Assembly (NCBI RefSeq): GCF_031198435.1
Contig: NZ_CP133548.1
Coordinates: 2,328,001-2,392,000 of the forward strand
DNA from: Pleionea litopenaei
GTDB taxonomy: Bacteria; Pseudomonadota; Gammaproteobacteria; Enterobacterales; Kangiellaceae
DNA length: 64,000 nucleotides
Direction: 5' to 3'
Shown: positions 18,073 through 26,812 of the stretch, in pieces
Position numbering within the stretch: the first letter of the stretch is position 1
Layout of the letters: every line of letters starts with the position of its first letter
Made by a program: the position numbers and the translations under genes
Notes under the pieces: model-generated
Told to the model about the DNA's origin: nothing
The model's database searches: none
Seen by the model: only the letters and a program-made list of their open reading frames with translations

Positions 18073-21000
18073 ATGCCTAAACAATTTCTGATCGGCTTTT
18101 TAACACTCCTTATCTTGCTTCTATGTCAGGCAACGGCCGCTCTAGACCCGACAAAGCGCTTTGATCAATATGTCATTGATACTTGGTCAATTGAGCAAGG
18201 TTTACCACAAATTACCGTCAGCGCGATTCTTCAAGATCGTGATCATTACCTATGGGTCGCCACGCAAGCTGGGCTGGCACGCTTCGACGGCGTGCAATTT
18301 AGGACCTACAGTGCCGACAATACCCCCGCCATTCGTGGCAACTTCATCCAAGATCTTTTACTCGACCGGCAAGGTCAACTATGGATTGCAACCTACAAGG
18401 GGTTAACTCGCAAGTCGGGCGAAACCTTCTTTGCAGTCGATATTGCCAATGCTGAAAAAAGTGCTCAAATAAACATTAATGCTCTAAGCGAAGGTCAATC
18501 AGGTGAAATTTGGGTTGCCGCAAACGAAGGCATCTATGTCGTCAAAGAGCATAAGCTCCACTTAGTTCAATCGACTGATCAACCGAACCATGACATTTTG
18601 ACTTTCGAAAATAAGGTTTATGTGGGGACGGTCGGTAAATTATGGCTTTACGAAGGCTCATCGCTCAACGAAATAGAGTTACCTGACTATTATCAGCAAG
18701 CAACTATCAATGAATCGATTTATTACCAAGACAAAATCTGGTTAGGGACCAACAAAGGTTTATTAATCTTGGATCCAAAAACTCAGAAGATTGTAGAGTT
18801 TAAAACCCAGTCAAAACTGTTTCATTATCCGGTCGATGCTTTAGGTGCTGACTCCGAAGGCAATCTATGGGTTGGTACCATCAGTGGATTCTATCGAATT
18901 CATGGAATGCAGGTGACTGACTTCACTACCGAAAAACAAAACCAAGACTTCAAACAAGTCCAAGCGATTTTCGAAGATCATGAAGGCAATTTGTGGCTAG
19001 GGAGCTACACCGATGGTATCGCTCGCGTGTGGAGTGGCAGAACATTGCGATTTTCAGCGGATGCTGGTTTACAAGATCCTTTAGTCTGGAGTGTCGCCCC
19101 CTCTCTCAGTGGTGACGCTGTTTGGGTAGGTACCAATCGAGGCCTAGCCTTACTACAAGACGGCAAATTCAGTACCTGGGCAACGCCTAACCAACTTCCT
19201 CACCCAACCGTCTATACGCTTTTACCCGAAAACAATCAGCTCTGGATCGGAACGCGCAAAGGGCTCACACGATTGGTTAATGGTGAGATCAATACCCCTG
19301 CTCACAATGAAATCTTTTCGAGTCTTCAAATCAACTCCATTTTTAGAGATCAACAAAAGCAACTTTGGGTGGGTACTTCTGATGGTTTATACCAATATAG
19401 CGAGCAAGAAGTTACCAAAATCCCAACCAACTCACAGCAAAATATCTTAGTTCGACCAGTTACACAGCTTAGGGATGGACGAATTTGGGTTGGCACACAA
19501 AAAGGTTTGTTTGAAGTCTCTAATGAAAGGCTTTCACCGATAGGTTTAGAGAATGGACTAAATGACACGTTAGACGTCACCGCGATTCTTGAGCTATACA
19601 ATGGCGATATTATCATTGCAACTTTAAGCCAAGGTCTATTCATTAAGCACAATGGGTTATGGCATCAACTAACCGAGCGCGATGGTTTGCCTGTCAATGA
19701 GAGTTTTACGTTAGTCAAAGATCAAAACGAAGTGCTTTGGGTGAGTGGCTTTAAAGGACTCTATCAGGTACCGATTGAACAACTCATCGAATATTTAGAA
19801 AAGCGACGCACCTCTTTTTCTGCTTATATGCTACTCAGTGAAAGTGGCGGGATTATTGGCAGCCAAAAGTCGTTTTGTTGCAATGGTGCAGGAAACGCAA
19901 AAGGATTTTTTAAAGAAGGGCTTTTATGGTATCCCAGCCGTGATGGTGTAGTACTTCTCGACACTCGACAAATACAATTAAATCCTATTCCACCACAATT
20001 AAAAATTGAACGCTTCTTCTTCGATGGTACTTGGCACTCGATCAGTCAAGATCGAGTTCAACTTCAACAAGATCAACGTGACATAGCAATTGATTTTACC
20101 GCATTGAGTTTCCGAGATCCGAAAAGTGTGCAGTTTCAATACCGATTAATTGGTTACCAAGATGGCTGGAAAATGCTAGACAGCAAATCACAAAGACGCG
20201 TTAACTACACCAACCTTCCTCCAGGAAATTATACCTTTGCCGTTAAAGCGTCAAATAATGCGGGTGTATGGAATTCGGAGCCTGCGGAATTTCAGTTTTC
20301 GATTAAACCTTACTATTATGAATCTTTATGGTTTTATATCGTGTGCATCATTATCGCTGGAATGCTCGTTTCTCTCTGGCACAAATTAAGATTGAGAGCG
20401 CTTAAAGAAAAGAAAATTGAATTAGAAGAAAAAATTAAGCAGCACACGGCACAGTTAGAAGTTTCCAACCAAAAACTCCAAGAAGCTGTTTCTGCATTAA
20501 AAGAAGCAAGTCATACCGATCAGTTATCAGGGCTGCGCAATCGCCGCTATCTAAACAGTCAGTTACCCAGTGATCTCTCTCATTTTGAACGCGAGTTTGA
20601 GCGCTTAAAGACAACCGGCCCCATGATTTTCATGCTGGCTGATATTGATCACTTTAAACAAATAAATGATCAATACGGTCATAATGCCGGCGATAATATT
20701 ATCAAAGTATTCTCGGATGAAATCCGTAAAAACATTCGCGAAGGTGACTATGCCGTTCGTTGGGGAGGCGAAGAGTTTTTGGTTGTTTTCAGACCCATGC
20801 CCTCTGCCAAAAGTTGCGAGCTAGTGGAACGCATAAGACACGCTATCGAATGTCAATCTTTTGCAATCGATGAGAAAACATCGATAAAAGTCACTTGCTC
20901 TATCGGCTTTTCAGCTTATCCATTCTTTGAACAAGAAGCGCACGCTTTAACTTGGGAGCAGACGGTTGAGTTAGCCGATCATGCGCTTTATTTTGTAAAG

Positions 21001-21144
21001 CAAAATGGGCGAAATGGCTGGGCGTGTTTTCAGCCGACAGAAAAAACCCAAGTTAACTCAACTATCATCAGCCAAATCAAAGAAAATCTTGGGCAGCTCG
21101 TTGCCAACGAACAAATACAGATAAAAACATCTATTCCCTCGTAG
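18073..21144 (+). CDS. Beta-propeller sensor diguanylate cyclase
   Basis: 1023 residues. A signal peptide (1-22) is followed by a large periplasmic region of about a dozen two-component-propeller repeats of the form LWVGT..GL (e.g. YLWVATQAGLARF, NLWVGTISGFYRI, VWVGTNRGLALL), enough for two propellers. Then a Y_Y_Y immunoglobulin-like domain (~690-750), one membrane helix (~757-777), a coiled coil and a GGDEF domain with GGEEF at 898-902 and the metal-binding ADIDHFK, so active c-di-GMP synthesis is expected. No inhibitory RxxD is obvious. The propeller ligand, perhaps a polysaccharide, is unknown. The last 14 bases overlap the convergent rhomboid gene. Confidence 0.95.
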   Translation: MPKQFLIGFLTLLILLLCQATAALDPTKRFDQYVIDTWSIEQGLPQITVSAILQDRDHYLWVATQAGLARFDGVQFRTYSADNTPAIRGNFIQDLLLDRQGQLWIATYKGLTRKSGETFFAVDIANAEKSAQININALSEGQSGEIWVAANEGIYVVKEHKLHLVQSTDQPNHDILTFENKVYVGTVGKLWLYEGSSLNEIELPDYYQQATINESIYYQDKIWLGTNKGLLILDPKTQKIVEFKTQSKLFHYPVDALGADSEGNLWVGTISGFYRIHGMQVTDFTTEKQNQDFKQVQAIFEDHEGNLWLGSYTDGIARVWSGRTLRFSADAGLQDPLVWSVAPSLSGDAVWVGTNRGLALLQDGKFSTWATPNQLPHPTVYTLLPENNQLWIGTRKGLTRLVNGEINTPAHNEIFSSLQINSIFRDQQKQLWVGTSDGLYQYSEQEVTKIPTNSQQNILVRPVTQLRDGRIWVGTQKGLFEVSNERLSPIGLENGLNDTLDVTAILELYNGDIIIATLSQGLFIKHNGLWHQLTERDGLPVNESFTLVKDQNEVLWVSGFKGLYQVPIEQLIEYLEKRRTSFSAYMLLSESGGIIGSQKSFCCNGAGNAKGFFKEGLLWYPSRDGVVLLDTRQIQLNPIPPQLKIERFFFDGTWHSISQDRVQLQQDQRDIAIDFTALSFRDPKSVQFQYRLIGYQDGWKMLDSKSQRRVNYTNLPPGNYTFAVKASNNAGVWNSEPAEFQFSIKPYYYESLWFYIVCIIIAGMLVSLWHKLRLRALKEKKIELEEKIKQHTAQLEVSNQKLQEAVSALKEASHTDQLSGLRNRRYLNSQLPSDLSHFEREFERLKTTGPMIFMLADIDHFKQINDQYGHNAGDNIIKVFSDEIRKNIREGDYAVRWGGEEFLVVFRPMPSAKSCELVERIRHAIECQSFAIDEKTSIKVTCSIGFSAYPFFEQEAHALTWEQTVELADHALYFVKQNGRNGWACFQPTEKTQVNSTIISQIKENLGQLVANEQIQIKTSIPS

Positions 21145-21880
21145 AGTCTGACAGCTTGTCTGATACGGGTGTTTGATGATGAGGAGGAATCCAATAGGGC
21201 TCCTCATCATCTAAATCGTCTTCTACTTCCCAGTCATACTGCTTAACGTGCGGCTTTGGTTGTCGCTGTTGAAATAAAAAAGCACTCAACACGCCACCAA
21301 TAGCACCAAATAGATGCCCTTCAAAAGAGATTTTTGGATCCCAAGGCAATACGCCTAATACCATAGAGCCATACATGAGCACCGCCACCAGCATAATTGC
21401 AATGGATGTTTTATCGCGGCGAATAATAGCCGCAGCAAAGAGAAAGTAAAAAAGACCATGGGTTAGTCCACTGGCGCCGATATGATAACTTTCACGTCCA
21501 AAGAACCAAACACCAGCCCCAGAGACTAACCAGATAACCAAAACACTGGGCCACAATGCACGAGAAAAGCCATAGATTGTTAAAGCGCCAAGTACGATTA
21601 ACGAAACCGTATTATTGCCTAGATGTCCCCAATCGCCGTGAATCAAAGGCGAGGTCACAATTCCAAAAAGACCACTGAATGCTTGCGGATAAACTCCTAA
21701 CCAATTTAGGTGGTAATGAAATAATGCTTGTGTTGCATGAATCACCCACAGTGCTATTACGAAGTAACCCAAGGCTCGGTAGCCTTTGCGTCGCAATGAT
21801 TGGTCTGATTGAAGTCTACCCATTGTACGCCGATGTTTCGACGCACTCATGTGACTTGTGTGGTTAAATTTTTCAGTCAT
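21131..21880 (-). CDS. Rhomboid family intramembrane serine protease
   Basis: 249 residues with six predicted membrane helices. Catalytic Ser in GASG (HIGASGLTHGLFYF), catalytic His in FEGHLFGAIGG, and the oxyanion-side HGDWGHLGNN before them. These are the defining rhomboid residues, so cleavage of membrane proteins within the bilayer is expected. The cytoplasmic C-terminal ~40 residues are acidic (EVEDDLDDEEP). Its stop lies inside the end of the diguanylate cyclase gene (14-bp convergent overlap). Confidence 0.92.
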   Translation of the reverse strand: MTEKFNHTSHMSASKHRRTMGRLQSDQSLRRKGYRALGYFVIALWVIHATQALFHYHLNWLGVYPQAFSGLFGIVTSPLIHGDWGHLGNNTVSLIVLGALTIYGFSRALWPSVLVIWLVSGAGVWFFGRESYHIGASGLTHGLFYFLFAAAIIRRDKTSIAIMLVAVLMYGSMVLGVLPWDPKISFEGHLFGAIGGVLSAFLFQQRQPKPHVKQYDWEVEDDLDDEEPYWIPPHHQTPVSDKLSDSTRE

Positions 21881-21937
21881 TCAACCATTATGGGGTTAAA
21901 TGACTGATTTTAAAGTGGGCGATGAGCTGCTATATCT

Positions 21938-23548
21938 TTATCGTTCATCTGAAGAATGGGTCTTTGCTCTATGCCACTGCACGATCTTCTGAATAGCCAA
22001 TCGATGAGAAAGGATTGGATCTTCGGCATTAAATACTTCGAAAGGAACATCCGCTGGAATTCCGCGGCCTTCAAAAAGCTCAGAGTTCATTGATAAAAAC
22101 AACTCATTTGAAAGCTCTAAGTACCAATCATTAGGTAGAGGTTTTGCTAAAGGCGTCGAAAAGGAACCTCGCGTAGTACTTCCGAAATGAGTAACTTGAG
22201 GCAAATTTTTTAAGGTTAACGTAGCCAACTCTCCACCTGACACCGTCACATCACTCGTTAACAAATACAAGGGTCCTGTAAAACGGTGCTGAGTATTTTT
22301 TTCATCTTTGAATGGCTCGACACGGTATACACGTTCAATGCGACTAGGTGAACGATAAGCGACTCGATAGGCAGCAAATTCACTATCGGTGAAATGCGCT
22401 GCAATTTGCCGAGCAATGACATCATATCCCCCTCGATTATTGGATAAATCAATAATCACCGCCGATGCATCCTTAAATGATGCAATGGCCTTTTGCAAGG
22501 TGATATTCAAGTAGTCAACTTCAGCTTTAGCCCAACTTTCGCTGCCAGGTTCAGCAGTATCGGTAAAGCCACCCATAGTAAAAATTTGGATATAACCGAT
22601 ACTCTCGTTCGATTTTTCACCCAGCAAATGCTCTAGATTAACCTTGCCATAAATTATTCGCTGTTGACCTAGATGTTTTGCACCTGACTGAAGCGTTTCA
22701 TTGAGAGTTTGCTCAATCAATCCTCCAAGCCATTGAGCTTCGCCTAGACGACTACGTATCATCGATAAAGTATCGCCTTGGCCGTATTGCACTTTTTCAG
22801 TCTTGCCTTCAATCGTCGCGAAAAGCTTGGTGTGAGAGTCGTTTAACTGAGCGATGACTTTCTTCATCGAATCGAATACCGCGTCAAATTCAGCTGCATC
22901 TTTTTCATTGAGAGATTCACCTCTCGTGGACTCAAGTTCTTTCGTCAATGAATCTCGTAAGTCTTGCCAGTCGACCCCTCGCTCTTTAAAGAATGCATAG
23001 TGATGCTCGAAAAAGCTAGCAAAGGCTTTCCAAACACCATGACTACTGCGATCGACACGGTGCAAACATCGCTCTGGCAGCGCTGCTAATCGCTCGAAAT
23101 ACGCCTGGCCATCACCTGGCAGATATTCGAGTTTTATACGATCGTCAGAGAGAACTCGCACATAGCGATACTCCAGAGATGACATGAACGTTGGACCAGT
23201 ATTAGGCGAAAGGTAACAGACTTCCGGAGTGATTTGGTAACGCAAAATCGCCTGCTCTTGGATTTCAATAATCCAACCATTTTCTTGTGAAAACCAAATG
23301 CCGCGAGCGGACGCCAGTGTTTCGGCTTGACTGGATAGGTTTGGTTGGGAACTCTTATCTGACTTCCAGAGACTTTGTGCCTCAGGTAAATCCAGCGTTG
23401 CCGCCGGAGTGTGCTGACAGCCACTTAGAATCAAAATCAATGTGGTTGTCCAAAACAGATTTATCTTACCCAGCAACCCTGATTGTCGAACATATACTAG
23501 CAAGCGACTTAACACTGATGTTTGATTCGGCGTAATCAACTGTCTCAC
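21938..23548 (-). CDS. S41-type peptidase-like lipoprotein
   Basis: About 536 residues. After a long N-region comes a hydrophobic stretch and lipobox LILSGC, so it is probably anchored in the outer membrane. The C-terminal half has S41 features: IGYIQIFTMGGF, VIIDLSNNRGGYD (usual DLRxNxGG), DVTVSGGELATLTLK with the probable nucleophile Ser, and a final GRGIPADVPFEVF. The start GTG 23548 has GGAG seven bases upstream; a TTG at 23566 lies inside the palindrome. It follows the tetR gene with a 54-bp gap, which holds the 34-bp palindrome, suggesting repression by that regulator. Substrate unknown. Confidence 0.82.
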   Translation of the reverse strand: MRQLITPNQTSVLSRLLVYVRQSGLLGKINLFWTTTLILILSGCQHTPAATLDLPEAQSLWKSDKSSQPNLSSQAETLASARGIWFSQENGWIIEIQEQAILRYQITPEVCYLSPNTGPTFMSSLEYRYVRVLSDDRIKLEYLPGDGQAYFERLAALPERCLHRVDRSSHGVWKAFASFFEHHYAFFKERGVDWQDLRDSLTKELESTRGESLNEKDAAEFDAVFDSMKKVIAQLNDSHTKLFATIEGKTEKVQYGQGDTLSMIRSRLGEAQWLGGLIEQTLNETLQSGAKHLGQQRIIYGKVNLEHLLGEKSNESIGYIQIFTMGGFTDTAEPGSESWAKAEVDYLNITLQKAIASFKDASAVIIDLSNNRGGYDVIARQIAAHFTDSEFAAYRVAYRSPSRIERVYRVEPFKDEKNTQHRFTGPLYLLTSDVTVSGGELATLTLKNLPQVTHFGSTTRGSFSTPLAKPLPNDWYLELSNELFLSMNSELFEGRGIPADVPFEVFNAEDPILSHRLAIQKIVQWHRAKTHSSDER

Positions 23549-23559
23549 TAATACTCTCC

Positions 23560-23593
23560 AAAGCAAATAATGACCATGGTCATTATTTGCTTT
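23560..23593. promoter_or_regulatory. Perfect 34-bp palindrome, candidate TetR operator
   Basis: Two 17-base arms with no spacer, centre CCATGG between 23576 and 23577; the core is AATGACCATGGTCATT. It lies 9 bases after the tetR stop and ends 11 bases before the GTG start of the S41-type lipoprotein. There is no T-run long enough to make it a standard terminator, and the TGACC/GGTCA arms are of the kind TetR-family dimers bind. Autoregulation is inferred, not shown. Confidence 0.7.
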
Positions 23594-23602
23594 ATTTGAC
23601 GC

Positions 23603-24196
23603 TCATGCAAGTGACTTTGGAGGGATAAGTGTTAACAAATTTTTCAATCGATCTTGAACCAGCTTTTCGATGTCATTCGACGCGCCATAAGTCGCACACT
23701 CTTGCACGGTACCTGTGAGCACACAAACGACTAGATCGGCTATCTCTCTTGCTGATAAGGCGCATACTCGATCTTTAAAAAGTTCAGAAAAAAACTCTCT
23801 GAGCTTTTCATCCATTCTGCTTTCTGCTGTCTGTAACGCCACATTGGTTGCGACGAGTTGTCGTTTGGCATTCCAGAGTTCCGGTTCGGCGAGAGTGGCA
23901 TTAATGCAATACAAGCCTATGTCTAAAATGGTGTCTAGATCTGACGAGAGGGGTTGCTTAGCATTTTCTGCGATGGCTTTCTCTACGATCGCATCGTACC
24001 AATGTGCGATCAAATCACCTTTACTGGCAAAATAATTAAAGAAAGTTCCTTTCGCGAGACCCGCGGCATCGGTTATTTGTTTTACCGACACTTCATCAAA
24101 ACCGTGTGTACGTATGAGTTGTAACCCGTGAGTGACTATTGCATCGTGTCGTTGTTGTTTTTTTTGTTCTCGTGTCATTCTGCGACCCTGCATCAT
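23603..24196 (-). CDS. TetR/AcrR family transcriptional regulator
   Basis: 197 residues. The N-terminal helix-turn-helix is typical (LIRTHGFDEVSVKQITDAAGLAKGTFFNYFASKGDLI, read in two parts around AAGLAKGTFFNYF). The ligand-binding C-terminal part is helical and unrecognised. ATG 24196 is followed by a basic tail (MTREQKKQQRHD). The next gene in the same direction encodes the S41-type lipoprotein, with a 34-bp palindrome in the gap, which is the most likely operator. Confidence 0.92.
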   Translation of the reverse strand: MMQGRRMTREQKKQQRHDAIVTHGLQLIRTHGFDEVSVKQITDAAGLAKGTFFNYFASKGDLIAHWYDAIVEKAIAENAKQPLSSDLDTILDIGLYCINATLAEPELWNAKRQLVATNVALQTAESRMDEKLREFFSELFKDRVCALSAREIADLVVCVLTGTVQECATYGASNDIEKLVQDRLKNLLTLIPPKSLA

Positions 24197-24401
24197 GTTT
24201 ATTTAGATTACGATTTTTAATATTTTTATTGTTATTACTTGCAATCTATTTATTATTTCCGCGGCTGCTCCGTATACTCGCGGTTCGAATCGAAATCGAT
24301 AATAGCAACCCTTCGCGATTGCTCAAAGTATTAACTGACATTTTTGCATTGCTCAGACCTGTTGTTGCTTCGACATAGACTGAACAAAAAAAAGACAATA
24401 T

Positions 24402-24428
24402 AAAAAAGGCCGCTTTGTTAGCGGCCTT
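24402..24428 (-). terminator. Rho-independent terminator of proA
   Basis: On the minus strand an AAGGCCGC / GCGGCCTT stem (24421-24428 with 24406-24413) with a seven-base loop is followed by a run of six T (24407-24402). It starts 20 bases after the proA stop. Confidence 0.92.
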
Positions 24429-24447
24429 CAAGTCTAGTTCAGAACAG

Positions 24448-25695
24448 TTACTGACGAACTTGTCCCTGTCCCTTTACTACAAATTTTTCGGTCGTTAACG
24501 ACTCTAACCCCATCGGGCCATACGCATGCAACTTAGTCGTAGCGATACCAATTTCAGCACCTAATCCAAGTTGTCCTCCATCAGAAAAGCGTGATGATGC
24601 ATTGGCCATAACCACAGAAGCATCAACACGTTTCTGAAAGTGTTCTGCCGTTTGTTCATTTGCGGTGCAAATGACTTCAGTATGTTGGCTGCCAAACTGA
24701 TCAATGTGAGCAATCGCAGCATCAAAATCATCGACCACTCTCACCGCCAACTCTAGACTGAGGTACTCTTCACCAAACTCATCATCTCGTAACTCGGTAG
24801 CCCCATCGAAATACTTAACCGCATTTTTACATGCATTAATTTTTACCTGCTTATCAGCCGCCATTTGGGCGACTTTGGGTAAAAATTCCTCTGCCACATC
24901 TTTATGTACCAACACGCACTCTAATGCATTGCACACACCCGTGCGCTGCGTTTTCCCATTAATGAGTAATTGTTCAGCCATGTTTAGATCAGCATCTTTA
25001 TCAACATAAAGATGACAGACACCTTTAAAATGTTGAATGACTGGAATCTTGCTGTTATCAGTTACAAAACGAATTAATCCTTCTCCACCACGAGGAATAA
25101 CCAAATCGATTAAATCGTCTTGATGAATCAGCTCCATCATAAGTTCACGGTCTGGGTCAGGTATTACCGTGACCGCCGCGCTAGGCAGATCTAGGCTAGC
25201 TAACTCTTCTTGCAACACCTTAGCAATGACTAAACTTGTATCTAAGGCTTCTTTTCCGCCGCGTAAAATAATCGCATTACCGGACTTAAAACATAACGCT
25301 GAAGCATCAGCAGTAACATTGGGTCGCGCCTCATAGATCATACAAATCACTCCGAGCGGAACTCGTACTTTCTTTACTTCAATACCGCTAGGAGGGTTAT
25401 CTAACGTACGACTAGAGCCAACAGGATCGGGCAATTGAGCAATCTGTCGAATGCCATCGACCATTTCTTGAATACGTTGCTCGGTTAAGGTCAATCGATC
25501 AATAAATGAGGCTTCTAAGCCTGTTTTTTCGGCTCGAGCCACTTCATCTCGATTAACCGCTAATATCTGCTCTTGGCTGTTTAAAAGAGCATCAGCCATT
25601 TTTTCAAGCGCTTGATTTTTCTGCTCTGTCGTTAGCATGGATAAAACTTTCGCTGCTTCCGCAGCATCTCGTGCTAATGCTTTTATATCGGTCAT
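24448..25695 (-). CDS. proA: Gamma-glutamyl phosphate reductase ProA
   Basis: 415 residues, normal length. It reduces gamma-glutamyl phosphate with NADPH, the second step of proline synthesis. The catalytic Cys is in TGVCNALE; other landmarks are GVICMIYEARPNVTADA, FKSGNAIILRGG, VIPRGGEGLI and the C-terminal LHAYGPMGLESLTT. ATG 25695 overlaps the proB stop (ATGA), indicating coupled translation. The operon ends with a strong terminator. Confidence 0.97.
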   Translation of the reverse strand: MTDIKALARDAAEAAKVLSMLTTEQKNQALEKMADALLNSQEQILAVNRDEVARAEKTGLEASFIDRLTLTEQRIQEMVDGIRQIAQLPDPVGSSRTLDNPPSGIEVKKVRVPLGVICMIYEARPNVTADASALCFKSGNAIILRGGKEALDTSLVIAKVLQEELASLDLPSAAVTVIPDPDRELMMELIHQDDLIDLVIPRGGEGLIRFVTDNSKIPVIQHFKGVCHLYVDKDADLNMAEQLLINGKTQRTGVCNALECVLVHKDVAEEFLPKVAQMAADKQVKINACKNAVKYFDGATELRDDEFGEEYLSLELAVRVVDDFDAAIAHIDQFGSQHTEVICTANEQTAEHFQKRVDASVVMANASSRFSDGGQLGLGAEIGIATTKLHAYGPMGLESLTTEKFVVKGQGQVRQ

Positions 25696-26810
25696 TTGTT
25701 CTCCAATATTGCTAATGAATTCTCTTCGATAATGGTATTTTCGTTATCATCGTTTTCTATCGCCGACTCGTCTATGTCATCACGAACAATCAGATTTAAC
25801 ATGCAACTGCTGTGTTGACTGGCCGCCTTAGCCAACTTTTTACCTTTCTCGGTTCGCACCAAAATCGTATCGCCAGTGGCGAACTCTCCGACCACATTGA
25901 CGATGTCAGTGTGGTCAAAGTTAAGCTGGCTTCCATCGGATTTATCTTCGACATCGTTTTTAACGATGACTTCTCCTTTAGCTTTCGAGGTATGCGTAAT
26001 CCAATGTATTCTATCGTCTAGCGGTTGCTTAAAGGGAACAAACTCAGTCCCTGGATTCTTTCCCTCGAATAGCTGGTTAAAACTCGCCGTATTCAAGCCA
26101 TTCACGATGTAGGTGAGAATGCCGTTCGACGTCGCCTTTTCTGCAGCTTCAAGTTTGGTTCTCATGCCTCCAGTCCCAACCGCGCTATCTGGACCGCCAG
26201 CCATATCGAAAATACGCTGATCAATCTTCTCAACGCGTTTAACTAACTCAGCATGAGGGTTGGTGTTCGGGTTATCGGTATACAATCCGTTAACATCGGA
26301 ACAAATTATCAGACAGTCGGCGTCTACGGCTGCTGCAATCATCGCTGACAGATTATCGTTATCACCCACTTTCTGCTCATCACTGGTCACGGCATCGTTC
26401 TCATTCACCACTGGAAGCACATCATTATTGAGTAGTTCAAAAGCGGTTTCTCGAATACTGTGGTAACGCTCGTGAATTTGCAAATCACCTTGAGTTAGAA
26501 GCAATTGAGCAATCGGAAAATCGAACAGGCGATCCCAAGATGCCATCATGTCCATTTGCCCTTTTGCAGCCATGGCTTTTTTTACCGCTATCGACCGCTC
26601 TTTACTGTTATCAAAGGCATGCGCTCCAGCGGCAACACTGCCTGAAGACACGAGTACCACTTGAACTCCGCGCATGCGGCATTTGATAATAAATTCAGCA
26701 ATACCGAGTAGGTAACGCGAACTGCAACCGTTATTGTCGGGCGCAATTAAAGCACTGCCCACTTTCAAAACGATTCTGCGCCAATGAAACTCTTGCTGTT
26801 GGTCACTCAT
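25692..26810 (-). CDS. proB: Glutamate 5-kinase ProB
   Basis: 372 residues. The amino-acid-kinase domain (~8-265) has LKVGSALIAP, VLVSSGSVAAG, NDVLPVVNENDAVT, DNDNLSA, and GTGGMRTKLEAA. It phosphorylates glutamate, the proline-inhibited committed step. The C-terminal PUA-like domain (~285-360) is present but diverged: after WITH the usual conserved D-x-GA is replaced by charged sequence (KNDVEDKSDG) and the C-terminus is acidic, so feedback or oligomer contacts may differ. It follows putP after two bases. Confidence 0.95.
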   Translation of the reverse strand: MSDQQQEFHWRRIVLKVGSALIAPDNNGCSSRYLLGIAEFIIKCRMRGVQVVLVSSGSVAAGAHAFDNSKERSIAVKKAMAAKGQMDMMASWDRLFDFPIAQLLLTQGDLQIHERYHSIRETAFELLNNDVLPVVNENDAVTSDEQKVGDNDNLSAMIAAAVDADCLIICSDVNGLYTDNPNTNPHAELVKRVEKIDQRIFDMAGGPDSAVGTGGMRTKLEAAEKATSNGILTYIVNGLNTASFNQLFEGKNPGTEFVPFKQPLDDRIHWITHTSKAKGEVIVKNDVEDKSDGSQLNFDHTDIVNVVGEFATGDTILVRTEKGKKLAKAASQHSSCMLNLIVRDDIDESAIENDDNENTIIEENSLAILENK

Positions 26811-26812
26811 AG

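Noticed and set aside
24139-24378. 79-codon plus-strand frame between tetR and proA
   Set aside because: Overlaps the tetR 5' end and is mostly Leu/Phe/Val from T-rich DNA; no start support.
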